Shown here piece by piece: positions 40,230 through 51,568 of a DNA stretch of 64,000 bases. The notes below the pieces were generated by a model. The model ran no database searches. It saw only the letters and a list, made by a program, of their open reading frames with translations, and was not told the DNA's origin. Made by a program: the position numbers and the translations under genes. The stretch's first letter is position 1; every line of letters begins with the position of its first letter. The DNA comes from Oscheius sp. JU75 (taxonomy: Eukaryota; Nematoda; Chromadorea; Rhabditida; Rhabditidae), in contig JASJZC010000006.1 in the NCBI GenBank assembly GCA_037178855.1, forward strand, positions 7,254,001 to 7,318,000. The letters run 5' to 3'.

Positions 40230-41963
40230 ATGAGCAGAAATCCCTTTACCGAGGCGGAGGTCTCGAAGAATCGACTGATAAAAGCTTCAAATGTGGAGTC
40301 GTATATGAACGGTACGATCAGTTTCCAATCTTAGCAATTTTTTGTTGTTAAGAAAGACGAGACGTTGCCTGTCCTGTTGGAAAGAGGAGCTTTAGCGCTG
40401 TCAAGTTCGAGGTGATGGATGGAAAGAAGCCCAAGGTAGCCAACGATAACGTCATAAAATTGGAGCCCGAAGAAGAACAGAATGTATTGTTGGCCGCGAA
40501 GAATAATGACGTATCTGGTGGTAATTTTTTTTTGCTAGTGTTTCTATTCAGATTTTTGCGGACATTCTATAACTGCTTTGCAGCACCCAAGCCATTGTCG
40601 CGTGTTTCTCCCCAGATGCCATCATCCTGCATAACTTTCGCACCTTTCTTGTGCAGGAACAGTCTGGACGCTTCTGGTGACAAGCTTCCGATCAACGGAT
40701 TGCCCTCTCTCGACACGATCAAATCTCGGCCTAGCGATTACACTCCACAGTCTCCGATTGCTATGTCGCCTCCCAAAACACCAACAGTTTGCCGTGGTCG
40801 CGGCCGTCCTCCTGGTCGAGCTGCTGTGACTCCTTCGAGGACTCCGAAATCTTCTCCACCCTCGCGAACTCCTGAAATTCTTAGGACCCCAGTGAAGGCC
40901 TCACGTTGCGGTGATCATGACCCTCTCAGGACTCCCAAGCGTGATTGTAAAACAGCTGGCCTGTCGCCGACTGAAGAAGGCAGCTCCAAGTTCCTCAGAA
41001 CGCCTGCGCGAGTTCGAACCCCTGTTAAAAGATATTCCAATGCGGAGGGTAGAAGCATTGACGGTAAACTCAATTATTTGTTTCAACTACGAATTTTCAG
41101 ATGACGAGGAAATTGTTTTCAAGATTTGCTTGGACATTGTCGACAACATCATTTTGCACGGGTACTCTTACTTCGACAACCGCCTGTTCAAGGAGCTTTG
41201 TGAGAACTACGGTATAAACGGAGCAAACCGCTCACGTCTCAGTCAAATTAAAGGTGCTCTAGTGCAGAGCTTGAAGGTTAGTTTCGGTTAGTTAGATCTT
41301 ACAAAGTCATTTCCAGTCTGGTCGTGTTCCCAGATGGGCCGATGATAATCCTATTTGGCGAGAAAAAATGGAGCAGGCTATCAAAAAGCTGCAGGGTACA
41401 AGTACGTTGTTTTAATCTGCTGACAAAAACTTTTGTTTCAGTGCCTCAAAGATCAGTTCAAGCTATAACCAACAACAATTCTGACTCAATGATGGAACTA
41501 CAGCATCTGGTCGATCGTATCAGTGGCGAGATGAGGAGAAAGGACGAGAACACGGAAAAGATTAAAAATGAAGTCGGAGAGCTCAACACAATCGTCGTGA
41601 AGATGGAATCGGAGCTGGCCAAGAAGGATAACGAGATCAACAAGCTCCGAAGGAAGCTGTCAGTCATCGAGCTGCCTCTCAACGAAGCCAAGCTCAAGAA
41701 GCAAACTACCTGTCCAGGGGATATCGTTGTGACGGTCAACAAAACCACCGACGATCTTCCCCTGGCCAACAATACGCTGAAGCTGCCCGAACATACCCGA
41801 CTCCCCTCGATGACCTACGAAGAGCTTCACAGCTTGTTCAATGACATGAGTCAGCAGGTGGCTGACAAGGAAAAGTACCTGGCGGAGGTCAAGCGAATGA
41901 TGCGCGAGGTGAGTTCTTTTTTCACTGTTTCGATCTAATCATCTTTTACAGAAGCAACCATGA
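40230..41963 (+). CDS. Unrecognised nuclear protein with AT-hook, TP-rich region and coiled coil
   Basis: Seven or more exons from ATG 40230 to TGA 41961-41963. In order: a short N-terminus (MSRNPFTEAEVSKNR), a charged stretch, a basic Ser/Pro region with an AT-hook-like core (RGRGRPPGR) and at least eight SP/TP sites, several in repeated RTP form (PSRTPKSS, ILRTPVKA, LRTPKR, FLRTPARVRTPVKR), a compact 70-residue helical segment (IVFKICLDIVDNIILHGYSY … SRLSQIKGALVQSL), and a coiled coil (about IKNEVGELNTIVVKMESELAKK in pieces) before the end. The TP sites look like CDK targets, so a cell-cycle-regulated chromatin or mitotic protein is a reasonable guess, but I do not recognise a family. Introns are short with normal GT donors. 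Confidence 0.8.
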
Positions 41964-42636
41964 TTCGAATCGAGCTGACGCAGCATAGAATATCATAGTT
42001 TTAATTGTTTCCCCATGTTACCAGTTACACTTGTCATTGTAATTAATTTTTGGCTTTTACACAAGAAAATATAATCAATGCCTGTACATGTCTGTACTGC
42101 TATAGTGTCGGCCTGTTCGTAAAATTGTGCGAGCCTAAAAACGTCATCAGTTTGAATTTGGCGCACAAACAAAAGAAAAAACGCGGGAAAGAAGAATTAT
42201 CAAAAATGATGATTCTTCAACCAACAACTGGTGCAAAGGACTTTCTGAGAGTGGCTCTGAAGGCTTGGTCAAAGGACAAAAAGGTCAGCTCATACGGGAG
42301 CCGTTTTTGTTTTGTAATTGCGCTATATAACCGGCTGAGCAATGCGGGCTGAATCTTGGCCTCACTCGAGACTGGTTCGAGCTCCCAGCACGTATTTCGG
42401 TAGTCATTTCACTTCCTTTTCTCTCTCAAAATTCATTACGTTCTGGGAGTTCCCAGCACGTATTTCAGTGGTCATTTCACTTCCATTTCTCTCTCGAAAT
42501 TCATTACGTACCGGGAGCACGTTTGTCTATAACTGTCGATCTCAAAATCATTGATTGTTGAATTTCTTGTTTCTATTCCTCTCCATGCAGGACATGTCAA
42601 TGGTATTTCTAGATTCGAGTCTTCACGAATTAAGTA
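41964..42636. other. Intergenic region with a 68-bp tandem duplication
   Basis: No exon that I can support. The notable content is the direct repeat at 42383-42518. It presumably contains the promoter of the following gene. Confidence 0.45.
42383..42518 (+). repeat. Two-copy direct repeat, 68-bp unit
   Basis: The unit starting TCCCAGCACGTATTTC at 42383 recurs at 42451 with about 90% identity (CAGTGGTCATTTCACTTCC versus CGGTAGTCATTTCACTTCC), followed by a short third remnant (GGGAGCACG) near 42512. It lies just upstream of the next gene. Confidence 0.85.
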
Positions 42637-44591
42637 ATGGATAACTATCTTGACCTTGAGGAGGAGCAGCGCCAAGCTTGCGCATCGATCGAAGACGAGA
42701 CCTCCATGGACTTCGAAGATCTGGTTAGTTTTCCAGAGCGCTTCTGGTAACCAGTTTTTCAGTTCTCCGTAGCCGACTTTGCTGATGACTGTGCCGCTTT
42801 GTGGGGCGAGGGCGAGACCGTTTTGCTTACGGGTGAGGCCGTTGTTCAAGGCCCCCTGAGCCTCGAGGAGAATGCTCCTGTTGAGAAGGTTTAATTGAAT
42901 TGGTTCCGCAGTAATCTGAATACTCAGGCATCACTTTTCAGTGAAGCTTTTCCGCTTGCTGGAGGAGTCAACGCCGGAGACGCTACGAGGTTTGACTTCT
43001 TCTAGTCCTGCCACATTATCCTGAATTTTCAGGATTCTGACTCTAGTAGTGACTCGAGTTCGAGCGAAAGTTCGTCCTCTGATGAAGAGGAAGAGTCAGT
43101 CCGCATGACACCTCGTCAGTTCAAGCGTCCTCGCCGCGAGAGTTCCAGCTCTGAATACGAACTGACTGATGACGATCAGGTTTGACACGCTTTGTATTAG
43201 TCTAATGACAAGCCATTTTAAAGGTGATGAAAGCTCCACCAAACAAGAAGATATTTCTCATTGGTCCTGAGAACACACCGGCCGCTGACAGCGTTTTTGG
43301 TGACATAGATGATGGTGGTTGGTCTCCTGCTGTCAACCCTCCTAGCGGTTCATTGGCTGAAATCCTGGCAGACCTCGGAAACAGGAAGATACTTCCTCGT
43401 TACGCTCCTAGTGTCGGTTATGACTATCAATATTCAGTGGTTTTCGATTTTAGCTTCCTAAGCCATCAGATGTGAATGAAGTGCCGAAGCGACATGATGC
43501 GCGCAAGCGCCCTGTCGCTCCAAAAAGGACCAAAGCGCCGCTCCAGATTCCGACCTCGGAGATTCCGCGAACTGAGGACCCCAGTACCATTGCTCTGACT
43601 CCTTGTCCGCGTAGGCTCGTCCCAGCTCCTGAACTGACTGCCCATGCCGAAATGGTCAGTGAAATTAGCAAGCTCACGAATAAGTCGGTTCTGTATGTGT
43701 GTATTGCTCTTGTTGGACGGCTTTTTCACTTCCTTCTTCCACAGCTTCTGCGCCTGTGTTCTTCCTTCTTCTCGGCCTCTTCTCTTTCCTTGGCATGGTA
43801 CGAGTCGAGGTTTGGTCCCTCATCCACAGCCTTGTCCTCTTCCACAAATGTCTTCAGATATTCCGTTATCTTAAACATTCACTGTGCCTGTGGCCTTAGG
43901 CTGTTCGGATTGGTGACCTTCTGGAAGATGGCTCGAAGGAAGATATGTCGACCTCGTACTGACGGAACTAATTCGTGAAGTCCTGCGATTGGAACATCGA
44001 GAACTTCTTCTCGAGAGTCGCGTCGGCCAGTTGACGACTACCGTCGAGGGCATCGAAGAACGGGTATTCCTTGCGGCATTTGATGAAGGCCGAGCTGGAA
44101 GATTTCACTATTTAAACTGTCGCAATTGTGGTATCCGTAGCATTGTCAATAAGTCTGTAACCTCGAACCAAAACGACCATGTGATAAAAGAGGAGAGACA
44201 GTAAGAAGAAAGCATCAACTGGCCTAATTGCACAAAAACATGGCTGGGAAAGAAACATGAGAGAGTCAAAATAGCAAACTGACAAAGACAGGATAGGGAT
44301 AAGGATCATAACTGGACTATATGACAAGAACAGACGGGAAGAAAGTTGACACAGATGCTGGACGCTCGAGACAGACAGTGTGTGCATACTGACAGATAGA
44401 AAGAAGACCTGAACTGAAAGAACACACTAGATGGAATAGCTAAAGTTATGCTCTCTGATGTTTCTGACGCTGTCGGGAAAGGCCTCGAAGACGAGCATGT
44501 GCGAGTCGTCGAAGAAGCCGATAACATGGAGCTGAAGGCGATGAGGAAGCAGATGGCAGCCATTAGACAGAAAATGAACCCGATCACATAA
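42637..44591 (+). CDS. Unrecognised acidic, serine-rich protein (3' structure uncertain)
   Basis: The ATG at 42637 opens MDNYLDLEEEQRQACASIED, an acidic start. Later exons carry an acidic serine tract (DSDSSSDSSSSESSSSDEEEE type), a basic patch (RQFKRPRRESSSS), a Gly/Trp/Pro segment (FGDIDDGGWSPAV) and a Pro/Lys/Arg-rich region (APKRTKAPLQIPTSE; PCPRRLVPAPEL). Downstream a leucine-rich coiled segment (LTELIREVLRLEHRELLLES) and a last exon (VRVVEEADNMELKAMRKQ … TAA 44589-44591) look coding but I could not connect them with convincing splice sites; the gene may instead end near 43960-43980. Donors at about 42990 and 43430 are also weak. No family recognised; the composition suggests a nuclear protein. 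Confidence 0.5.
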
Positions 44592-44759
44592 GAACAGACA
44601 GGAAGAAAGTCGACATATAGAAATGGCTGGGAAGAAGGAAGCCACTTTCGATATCTTCACTTGCTCGTCCTCTTTACGCCTTCCATCCTTCTAAGGCTGG
44701 CAGGAATCGAATGAACAGAACAACGAGAGCAGGAGAAGAGGCAGAACGATTGTGATCTG

Positions 44760-45372
44760 TCAGGGTGACTTTACGGCAGGTTTCCAGAGACTACAGGGAT
44801 CTTTCCTCTGTTTGCTCGGTATCGTCGTGTCCGTGTCTGGCCTGCTACTCGAGAGGAAGACGAAGATTTCAATGGCATAGACGATGCCGGAGGTGATGAT
44901 GAAGACTAAAGTGAGAGCCATCTGTGTCTTGCTCAACTTGATAGGGACCTTGTTCGGACAGCAGCATCGCTCGATGATGATGATGACGACGGTGGCAATG
45001 CGCATTCCAATCGCGACGACGACCAGAATCAAGAAGATGGCTGTGACTCCCTGATGGGCCAGGAAGGTCTGCAAATGTGTCCAGCTGTCTCTTGTGATTT
45101 CTCGACTATCTTTCCAATCCCACTGGCAGTCGTGGCCTCGATTCCATCAATCAGGTACCTCATGACTGGAAAATATGAACAGTTAGATCGATCATGGAAA
45201 AGAACTTACAGACAGATAGCCTCTTGGTATACAAGCCCAACTCGACCGGCTTCGGCTTGCCTCCTCCAAGATCCACGATGACCGAGCATTTGACTGGGTT
45301 CTTGGTCGTCGCGACTGTCGTAGCAGCTGCCAGGAGAAAGACAAGGCCCAGCAGATGTAGGAGCATCCGCAT
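44760..45372 (-). CDS. Small membrane protein with signal peptide and two transmembrane helices
   Basis: Three exons (45210-45372, 45107-45165, 44760-45068) give 176 residues. A signal peptide (MRMLLHLLGLVFLLAAATTVA) precedes a short lumenal part with one cysteine, then two hydrophobic helices (AIFLILVVVAIGMRIATVVIIII and MALTLVFIITSGIVYAIEIFVFL) separated by a loop with ERCCCPNKV, and a polar tail. The 38-nt second intron (45069-45106, donor ATA|GTCGAG) keeps the frame; if it is retained, the protein stops early after 48 more codons and loses both helices. I do not recognise the family. It is divergent from the ABC transporter with 125 bp between start codons. Confidence 0.65.
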
Positions 45373-45497
45373 CGCTGGCCTAATTAAAATGAACTTACAG
45401 TACTTCTTTTTTAAAACAATTCGGCTGGTTTTGTCTGCGAAACTTCAATTGAAAATAGTAATTACCAAACAAGATCAAGTAGACTACGATAGCTGCA
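45373..45497. promoter_or_regulatory. Compact bidirectional promoter, membrane protein and ABC transporter
   Basis: Only 125 bp separate two divergent start codons. No distinct TATA box is visible. Either the genes share one promoter or the ABC start exon lies further in. Confidence 0.4.
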
Positions 45498-48400
45498 ATG
45501 GACGGATATCGTGATTCTGCACCTCAGCCTCTTACAGTGTCTCCCTCCAACAGTTCAAATAAAGGTTAGTCGTAGAAAACACGGGGAGGAACAGGCGTGT
45601 TAACGCGATTTACGCACCCGCCAAGGCAAAACAAAATTCGCTGCCGGTTCTCAAGTCATCATCACGACTTCCCACGCATTATGTCCACTTGACAGTCTTA
45701 CTCTTGACTATCTTGGGAATCGTTTAGTTATCCCTAGACTTTTGTGGTTTTCGCTTAGCTGCTAGGTATCCGACAGTAGGTTACACACACTTTTGATCAC
45801 ACAGTGGCAAGCAGAACTTTTTGAATCGATCCACTCTTCATTTCTTCTGGAAACGGAAAACTGGCTGATACAAAACAGTTGAGCGATCTGATTGGTCACT
45901 GAACCGTTAACAATTTCGGTTATGGGTACAAGCTACGATATCATCTTTTTTGGGCTGAAGTTACACATTTTGATTCATAGTTGCTTCATACGTGTAACCC
46001 TAGGCAGCCTGTAACGCCATCTCTGGTACTGCTTGTTTTTTTTTGAGTCTCTCTACCCCTAAGTTCTTTCAAAGAGTTTAAAGAGCCTCACAGGCTGACA
46101 TGACACTTTACAGCTAACCGCACTGCCGCCTTCTGATCCAAAGCAATAGAGATTAGGAGGCTTCTTGATACAGACGGTCACACATAGGGCAGACCAAATT
46201 CCTAGGTCGAACACTTGTCACCTAATTGGATTGTTGAGTACGCTTGAACCATCATTGACAACAAAGTTCGCAGATGCCTGACTCGGATGCCGCTCCAGTA
46301 CCGCGATCCAACAGAGTCTTCCCTCTGGACCCATCCCATCTGCTATCCGATGATGGAAAAAAGCACAGTCTGTGATGTCACTATCCACAAAAGAAAAGAT
46401 CGAACTCAGGTATCGACTTGGATTCAATAGAGTCAGTGACAATCTCGGACAGTAAATGGAGCGAGGATCAATGGCAAAACAAGTGGCAGACTCCATGCGA
46501 GGAAAAAGGATTCTTCGCCTCCTACGCCTGTCTCTACTCGTTCGCCGACAGATTCGATTACAAAGTTTGTGAATCTATTCTCTCGAAATCCTTTTTTTTT
46601 TTTTCAGCTCATGGCTTTTGGCTTCTTCTGTGCCCTATTACAGGCGACAATTCCTCCGTTCGTCTGGCTCATTATGGGAAACTTCATAACAGTTTCCATT
46701 AATCGAGAGGTCTGGTCTGGCTGAAACGTATTTGATTGATTAGATTCAAGGAATTGATGGCAATGAACTCAACAGACAGTAGTCAAGTGGACGAGGAATT
46801 CTCCAATAGTGCCACGCCGGCCTTCGTGGCTATGATCGTCTTGAGTGTTTCCATGTTTTTTGCCGCTTTCTTTCAGCGTCTCTCATGGGAAGTATCCGGT
46901 ATTCGGCAGACTTTTCGCATCAAAACTGCCTACATACGAAAACTCTTGCACATGGATATATCGTGGCTGGAGTCCAGACAGTCTGGACAGGTGGCTTCGA
47001 TGCTTCACGAGTAAGTGCGACTGGTTGCAATGGAAGGAATGGTTTCAGTAAGACGGATTCGATTTATGATGCTATAGCTGATCATCTTCCTATGGTTCTC
47101 TTCATTTTGACCTATCTTGTCGTGAATATAGGTGAGTCTTGTGGAATGAAAGACTTTTTGAGTTCGAGTTTCGTATCAAAGGTGCACGGGTTAGAAACCT
47201 AGAATCTTGTACAGACTATGAACTTCTCAGGTCTGTGCTTCTACATCCAGTGGGACGTGACTCTCTTGATGTGCACCATCATTCCTCTCATCATCTTGAG
47301 CAGAATTCTCTTCTCTAAGGTTACATACCCGTTTTGTAACTAGCCATTCTCCTTTTAGTGGTTCGCCAAGACCTTGAACGAGGAGAACAACCTCCAGAAC
47401 AAGATAACAAACCTGGTCAACGAAACCTTCAGTAACATTCGAACTGTCATATCCTTTGCTGCTCAGAAGATGACTATCAATCAGTAAGGAGAGGAAGCTT
47501 TGTATAGTGGAGAGTTTTCAGGTTCGAAAAACTATCCCACTCCAGTAACAGACTGACAGAAGCTAGACTCAGATCCTCTACTGTTTACGACAGTTTGACT
47601 CAGGTAAAGGCTTTGCATATTGGTCCCTGTCTAGAGCAGTCTCACAACGAAATCGAGCCTAATTTTTGACTGAGAACACTAAAAGGCGAAGTTTCCGCAT
47701 TCGACACAGAAAAATTCCAGATTCTCCTCACCGAAATGGTCTTCACTGTAGCTCTCTGCTACGGAATTTGGAGAGTAGGAGACACTAATCCGGGAGCGCT
47801 TTGTGCTGTTCGTTCATGGTCTCCTTGTGTACAGTTTATCTTTTTAGCTAGCTGTCAATATGCTCTACATGTGTGTGACTACGATCTCCATCGGATTTCA
47901 TCTGAACGGAGCCAATGCAGCCAAGTCGAATGGGGCACAAATGGCTGAGATCTTTCGTATGATCAGTTCTTGAAAGAGAATCGTTAGACTTTTAGGAGAG
48001 TCGCCAAAGATTGAAAAGGATCGGTGCTACTTCCTGGCTCCCATACCGTATCAACCCGCCTCGAAACATCGTCGAATGAGTATGAAGTTCATGGGAAAAG
48101 GAGCCATCGAGCTGAAGAAAGTTCGCTTCACCTACCCCAGTCGACCAGACACAGAAGTAAACATTCTTGTTATTGATAAAGGCAGAGTCAGATACTGAAA
48201 GGAGTGGATCTCTCGATAGAGGCTGGAGAAAAAATAGCAATCTGTGGACCAAGTGGCTCGGGCAAATCAACGATCACAGCGCTTCTTCTGCGCTTCTATG
48301 ACCCATCCAGTGGATCAGTAAGCAAACTTCGTGATCTTGATCAAAAGTTTAGATTACTCTGGACGGAGACAACCTGAAGAACATGTGTCCAGACGAGCTC

Positions 48401-51400
48401 CGCTCTCATATGGCCTTGGTCAGTCAAGAGCCGGTCCTCTTCGATGGAACCATCGCTGATAACATCCAATACGGGAGATTGGATGCGACCCAGGTGAGAA
48501 TTTCTGAACAATTTAAATAGATACGTCATAGAGCGAGATAATAACAGCGGCAAAGAAGGTGGGAGCTTGGGACTTTATCAGTAAGCTGCCTAACGGAATC
48601 CTTACGAGAGTCGGAGACCGGGGACTCCAGCTGTCGGGCGGTCAGAAACAGCGAGTCGCCATTGCCAGAGCTGTTCTTCGAAGACCGACAGTTCTAATCT
48701 TCGACGAGGCCACCTCGGCTCTGGACAATATCCATGAGGAAGAAGTCACTCAAGCCATTGACCTGGCTTCCGAAGGTCTCACCACAATATCCATTGCTCA
48801 TCGTCTGAGCACGGTTCGTCACGCGGACAGGATCATTGTTCTCGAGATGGGACAGATTGTCGAGATGGGAACACCAGAGGATCTTCTTGAGGTGGAGAAC
48901 GGCAAGTTCAGAAAAGTGAGAAAGATGACCGACTGAGAGAAGTTGGGTTTTCAGATGTGGATTGACCAGGGTCTTGACAAGCACCATCCACAGCCAATGA
49001 TGCCGAGGAATGTAATCTCCGAGCCGAATTTGGAAGACCTGGATGAACATGAACACGAGGAGACCAAGTCGGAAGAGACAACGACTCGTCCCACTCTCAA
49101 TAGAGGACAGTCGTACACTTGTTCTCTTTACAATCAGAGAGACAAGTTGACCAAGGCGGGTAGGTGAATATCGCACATAGTGTATTTCTTGCCATAGTTC
49201 GTCGTAAGCGTAAAGGTCATCGTCCAGGAGAGCACAACTTCCAGCCGCTGGACAACATTACTCCCGAGGAAGATCAACAAGTATGGAAGTTTCATTGCAT
49301 CGGTCAATCAATTTTAGTCGCACCACGAATGCGATTCTAACTGGACGGCCATCAAGGAACTAATTCGTGGTTATCGTTCTGGTTACTCTCTGCTAGCCGG
49401 CGCCATCCCCATTACTGTAATTCGAGCCATATTCTACCTCTTGATCTGCTTCGAAGTCTCGTCTATGCTTGAAGTTTGAAACTATACCATGGAAAGAATC
49501 CACTTTTCAGCTCTCTGTCGTTCCCGAACACGACCGTCCTCAGCAGATTCTTATCATTGGGGCAATGTACACGGCGCTGATTATCATCAAGACCATATTC
49601 GAAGCCTTGGGAGTCAGTTTGGGTTTCTTTCTTCGTACCAAGGGTTTTAGAGACTGTTCATTGCCTTGTATGGACACGGATTCGCCTGCAATATGAGAAG
49701 AGAAATGTTCCGACAGGTGCTTCGGCATGGATGTGCCTACTTTGATGAGGAGAGAAACACTCCTGGCAAACTCGTCTACAAGGTAGACTCTGTCTGGAAA
49801 AGTGAAGCATATAGGCTGTTCCAGATAATCACAGACTCTTCCACCCTGAACAAAGTCCTCGAACAGAAATTAGACATGCTTATTCCCGCAGTCGTCTGTT
49901 CCAGTTTGTCCCTTCAAGAGTTGAGAATAATTCCACTTTCAGTCTTCTCCATAATTGTCTCTCTGGTAATCAACTGGAAGATGGCCCTTCTCTGCAGTTT
50001 CCAGTTTCCCGTTTATTTCATGATCCAGATTCTACAGCTGAAAGAGGGAACTAAACGACGGAAGAAGATGGAGGAGGAGGAGACTAAGGCGGCCTCGCTG
50101 GTGGCAGATGTTCTGAATAACATGACGACAATCAAGGCCTACAACCTTCAGGAACATTTCTTTACCGTTTTTGAAAGCCAGATCGAGCCGTTGGCCAAGT
50201 AAGAGACAGGAGAGCAGACAAAACCAGAGTTCAGGGCAATGAAAAGGCAGTCAGTCATATCTTCATTCGCCTTCGCCTGTCAGTACTCTTTCACCTACAT
50301 CCTCATCGCTCTGACATTATACTTTGGAAAGGTCATGATGCAAGCTAATGAGATTTCCATTTTTGACTACATGAGGTCTGAAGTAGGTTGATAGGAGACA
50401 GTACCTTTCAGAGTGGTGCTTCTCACGCAGTTCGGGGCCAACTTTTTCTCCCAGCTGATCGCCTCGGTTTCGGACTTTTCGAGAGCCCGAGCATCCGCTC
50501 AATCTGTGATGCGAGTTTTGAGAGAGCAGCCTCATGTCGACAACCTGTCAGAAGAAGGACTTCGACCCGTTTGTTCATTGGACTTGTCAGAAAACTGAGA
50601 GGTTTCAGAAAATTGAGGGAAAGATTGAATTTAGCGACATTCGATTCTCGTACCCTTCCAGAAGAGAAATTCCTATTCTAAAGGGAATCAGCATCGAGGT
50701 GAGTTACTACGAACTTACAAGTATACTGGAAGTTTCGAGCAAACGTCAAAACTGCCTCGGTAGATAAGAGCTTCTATTAGAGCTTCTACAGAGAATTGAA
50801 TTGCAGATCAGAGCTGGTGAAATGATTGGAATCGTCGGTCCTTCCGGTTCCGGAAAGAGTTCTCTCTTCCACATTCTCCAACGACTGTATGCTCCGACAG
50901 AAGGAGATGTCATCTTGGACGGATGTCCGGTACAGACTATAAATCCTGCCTATCTGCGAAAGAACATTGTCTCTGTCGGCCAGGAGCCATCTCTCTTCTC
51001 GTTCACGATCAAAGAAAACATAACATATGGCCTGTTGGAACACGAATACACAATGGAAGACGTCTTCACAGCTGCCAAAGTGGCCAAGATTCATGACTTC
51101 ATCGTGTCCTTGCCTCAGGTAAAGTGGTTTTTGTGGATATCGAAGCTTTGTTCAGGGTTATGAAACCGAAGTTGGCGAGTTTGGGGCCCAACTATCTGGA
51201 GGACAGAAGCAGAGAATAGCTATCGCTAGAGCTCTAGTCCGAAAACCTTCGGTTCTCCTCTGCGACGAGGCCACAGCTGCTTTGGACAGTCTTACCGAGA
51301 GGGTTTGTAGTTTCTAACAATTTGAAAGTCTATTTCAGGCAGTGCGAGAAGCATACTTGGCACAGAAGTCTGTCACTAACAGTACATTGATCAAGGGTGG

Positions 51401-51568
51401 GTAAGATTTTGAAAATAATACAATAATTCAGTGGCCCATCGTCTGTCCTCAATCAAGCACATGCAAAGAATCTATGTCGTGGTGGATGGACGAGTTGCTG
51501 AGGAAGGAGATCACGACTTTCTGATGAACAGAAAGGGCGTCTACTACGATATGGTCACGGCTGTTTGA
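45498..51568 (+). CDS. Full ABC transporter, P-glycoprotein (ABCB) type
   Basis: A plasma-membrane ATP-driven efflux pump with the TMD1-NBD1-TMD2-NBD2 layout. TMD1 starts about 46.6 kb ([21 protein letters not shown]). NBD1 shows GPSGSGKST (Walker A), the Q-loop [11 protein letters not shown], signature [14 protein letters not shown], Walker B/Glu FDEATSALD and H-loop AHRLSTV. A charged linker (48.95-49.2 kb) leads to TMD2. NBD2 has [42 protein letters not shown] and AHRLSSI, so both ATP sites look intact. The first coding exon (45498-45564) is separated from the second by an 845-nt intron, long for this genome. Stop TGA at 51566-51568. Nematode Pgps export xenobiotics; the substrate cannot be told. 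Confidence 0.93.

Noticed and set aside
42360-42390. tRNA B-box-like GGTTCGAGCTCC
   Set aside because: No matching A box or stems; it lies at the edge of the 68-bp direct repeat.
46740-46760. Frameshift in the ABC transporter TMD1
   Set aside because: Using the acceptor TTCAAG|GAATTG instead of the earlier TAG keeps the frame, so no break is needed.
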